In this document: positions 5,648-6,587 of the stretch, piece after piece
How the letters are laid out: each line of letters opens with the position of its first letter
Numbering within the stretch: position 1 is the first letter of the stretch
DNA from: Bifidobacteriaceae bacterium
GTDB taxonomy: Bacteria; Actinomycetota; Actinomycetes; Actinomycetales; WQXJ01
Reading direction: 5' to 3'
NCBI GenBank assembly: GCA_031265345.1
Contig: JAISCU010000470.1
Span: forward strand, 1 to 6,587
DNA: 6,587 nt
Program-made: the position numbers and the translations under genes
Notes under the pieces: generated by a model
Seen by the model: only the letters and a program-made list of their open reading frames with translations
Database searches by the model: none
What the model was told of the DNA's origin: nothing

Positions 5648-6331
5648 ATGACGTTACTAAGCAGCACACTCAGGCTGGCGAACGAGATCGCGCGCCTTCG
5701 CCCCGAAGCTGACCACAGCCTGGAGCAGTTTCTGTTGACCCCTGAGAGCATGGCTCACCAAGTTCAGGACGTGCAGCCATACTTGCAGGAGGCCAATGTC
5801 GTGATGATCGGCGATGATGACCATCTGTCGCTCCTGTTCGCGCAGACGCTCCTGTGCAGCGTCACTGTTTACGAACTGGACCCCAGAGTGGTCGGCAGCA
5901 TCAACGCGCAGGCCTCCAGCCGCCACCTCCGCGTCACCGCTAGGAGGTACGACGTCCGCACGCCGTTCCCTGACCCAGAGAGCTTCGAGATGTTCTACGT
6001 CGACCCTCCCTACTCCTCAAAGAACCAAGGCCTCGGAGTTCTTGTATGGTTGACTCGGGCGCTCGAGGCGTGTCGCACGGTGGCAACAAAGGGGATCGCG
6101 GTCCTGCCAAATCTTGATGATCTGGCCTGGACGAGGAGCAACCTATTGAGAGTCCAAGACTTTCTCGCGCGGAACGGCTGCATTATCTCGGATATTCAGC
6201 GCCGTGGTAATGTCTATCAGGATACCCGCGATGATGGCGTATCGTCATGCAATTTCTTTATCGAGCGAGTTGACTCACACAAGAGGGCTCCGATCTTGGG
6301 AATCGACGCAGACACGAGAATTTACCGATGA
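5648..6331 (+). CDS. DUF43/BpsA-like aminopropyltransferase, 227 aa
   Basis: The protein resembles the branched-chain polyamine synthase family (DUF43; N4-bis(aminopropyl)spermidine synthase BpsA of thermophiles), which moves aminopropyl groups from decarboxylated AdoMet to an internal amine. It has a Rossmann fold: LTPESMAHQV (30-39), then VVMIGDDDHLSLL with the family Gly-Asp-Asp-Asp motif (55-58), YELDPR (75-80), YDVRTPFP (101-108), and YVDPPYSS (117-124). The usual family length is about 350 residues; the N-terminal winged-helix domain seems to be missing, so this is a short form. It lies 14 bases after speD and overlaps the next gene by four bases, so it is mid-operon. A weak AGG precedes the ATG, suggesting partly coupled translation. 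The family is often mislabelled as a methyltransferase because of the fold and DPPY motif. The pairing with speD favours aminopropyl transfer; the acceptor is unknown. Confidence 0.72.
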   Translation: MTLLSSTLRLANEIARLRPEADHSLEQFLLTPESMAHQVQDVQPYLQEANVVMIGDDDHLSLLFAQTLLCSVTVYELDPRVVGSINAQASSRHLRVTARRYDVRTPFPDPESFEMFYVDPPYSSKNQGLGVLVWLTRALEACRTVATKGIAVLPNLDDLAWTRSNLLRVQDFLARNGCIISDIQRRGNVYQDTRDDGVSSCNFFIERVDSHKRAPILGIDADTRIYR

Positions 6332-6501
6332 GAAACCAATCTGGATGGCTCGCAATAGCCGTAAGCCTAGCCGGACTACTCATTTCCGGCGTGTCAATGT
6401 GTCTCGGGCTGAGAGTCGATGGTGGCCTCGAGTCTGGCTACTACGTCGCTCAAACTATCACGCCAGCTATTGAGGTTTTCTCACCAGGGCGGGTTGGTTG
6501 A
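6328..6501 (+). CDS. Small single-helix membrane protein, 57 aa
   Basis: The ATG at 6328 overlaps the TGA of the aminopropyltransferase (ATGA), a usual sign of translational coupling. The protein begins MRNQSGW, then has a hydrophobic helix (residues about 8-28, LAIAVSLAGLLISGVSMCLGL), then a short polar/aromatic tail (GGLESGYYVAQTITPAIEVF) ending at TGA 6499-6501. It reads as a membrane anchor or small transmembrane peptide with a positive N-terminus. No family is recognised. Base composition changes soon after 6475, so the original protein may have been longer and cut by an insertion. As the third gene with speD and the transferase it could be a partner, exporter subunit fragment, or toxin-like peptide; none of these is shown. 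Confidence 0.6.
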   Translation: MRNQSGWLAIAVSLAGLLISGVSMCLGLRVDGGLESGYYVAQTITPAIEVFSPGRVG

Positions 6502-6504
6502 TGT

Positions 6505-6587
6505 CTGATTACTGGGGGTGACCTGCGTGGACGCGGCGTGGCGTGCGTGGATGTGGGGCCCTCGGCCGGGAAGCTGGTCTTGTTACC
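6505..6587 (+). other. Right edge: GC-rich, possible start of a partial gene
   Basis: After the membrane gene the sequence becomes GC- and G-rich again. One frame is open from 6505 to the window end and reads GDLRGRGVACVDVGPSAGKL, then VLL. The CVDVG-x-x-x-x-K-L pattern faintly recalls the first catalytic strand of DEDD-type (IS110-like) transposases, but with under 30 codons and no clear ribosome binding site this is only a possibility. GCGTGG occurs three times (6525, 6536, 6545). Confidence 0.2.

Noticed and set aside
5648..6331. DNA or rRNA methyltransferase
   Set aside because: The fold and DPPY could suggest it, but the GDDD motif, the preceding TPES segment and the adjacent speD fit the DUF43 aminopropyltransferase family better; not fully excluded.
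1..6587. CRISPR array, tRNA or rRNA genes
   Set aside because: No regularly spaced repeats and no cloverleaf or rRNA-like sequence were seen.

Overview
The window looks like accessory DNA from a high-GC Gram-positive bacterium (Actinomycetota). The codon use is strongly G/C-ending. It carries a large serine recombinase and the rear part of a MobF (TraA/TrwC-type) conjugative relaxase-helicase, both typical of actinobacterial plasmids and integrative elements. The genus cannot be told from the sequence.

Layout. Positions 1 to about 2880 appear to be one end of an integrated mobile element. They hold a palindrome-rich stretch without a convincing gene (1-468), a hypothetical protein on the minus strand (469-939), a small plus-strand gene (1081-1305), a stem that fills the convergent gap (1305-1350), and a 492-residue large serine recombinase on the minus strand (1351-2829). 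Just upstream of the integrase start lies the probable attachment junction, around 2880-2884. To its right, in plus orientation, is a MobF relaxase with its front missing (2881-4740). Its sequence begins exactly at the Lys-Thr of the helicase Walker A motif, so the element appears to have integrated into the codons of that ATP-binding loop. The relaxase domain and first half of the Walker A motif should lie at the other end of the element, left of this window.

After the relaxase comes a small gene with a helix-turn-helix-like end that a TGA interrupts (4752-5117). Base composition then falls: hand counts of single 60-base lines give 45/60 GC inside the relaxase (3001-3060), 33/60 inside speD (5401-5460) and 29/60 at 6241-6300. 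This lower-GC segment carries a compact three-gene operon: a pyruvoyl-type S-adenosylmethionine decarboxylase (speD, 5181-5633), a DUF43/BpsA-like aminopropyltransferase (5648-6331), and a 57-residue one-helix membrane protein (6328-6501) whose ATG overlaps the preceding stop codon.

How the genes may work together. SpeD would make decarboxylated AdoMet, the aminopropyl donor. The BpsA-like enzyme would transfer aminopropyl groups to an unknown amine, possibly giving a branched polyamine. Carriage of this pair by a mesophile-like actinobacterium next to conjugation-gene debris, with no ordinary spermidine synthase in view, is the most unusual content of the window. The Walker A integration site is the second. 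The last 85 bases change character again and may be the edge of another gene or insertion.
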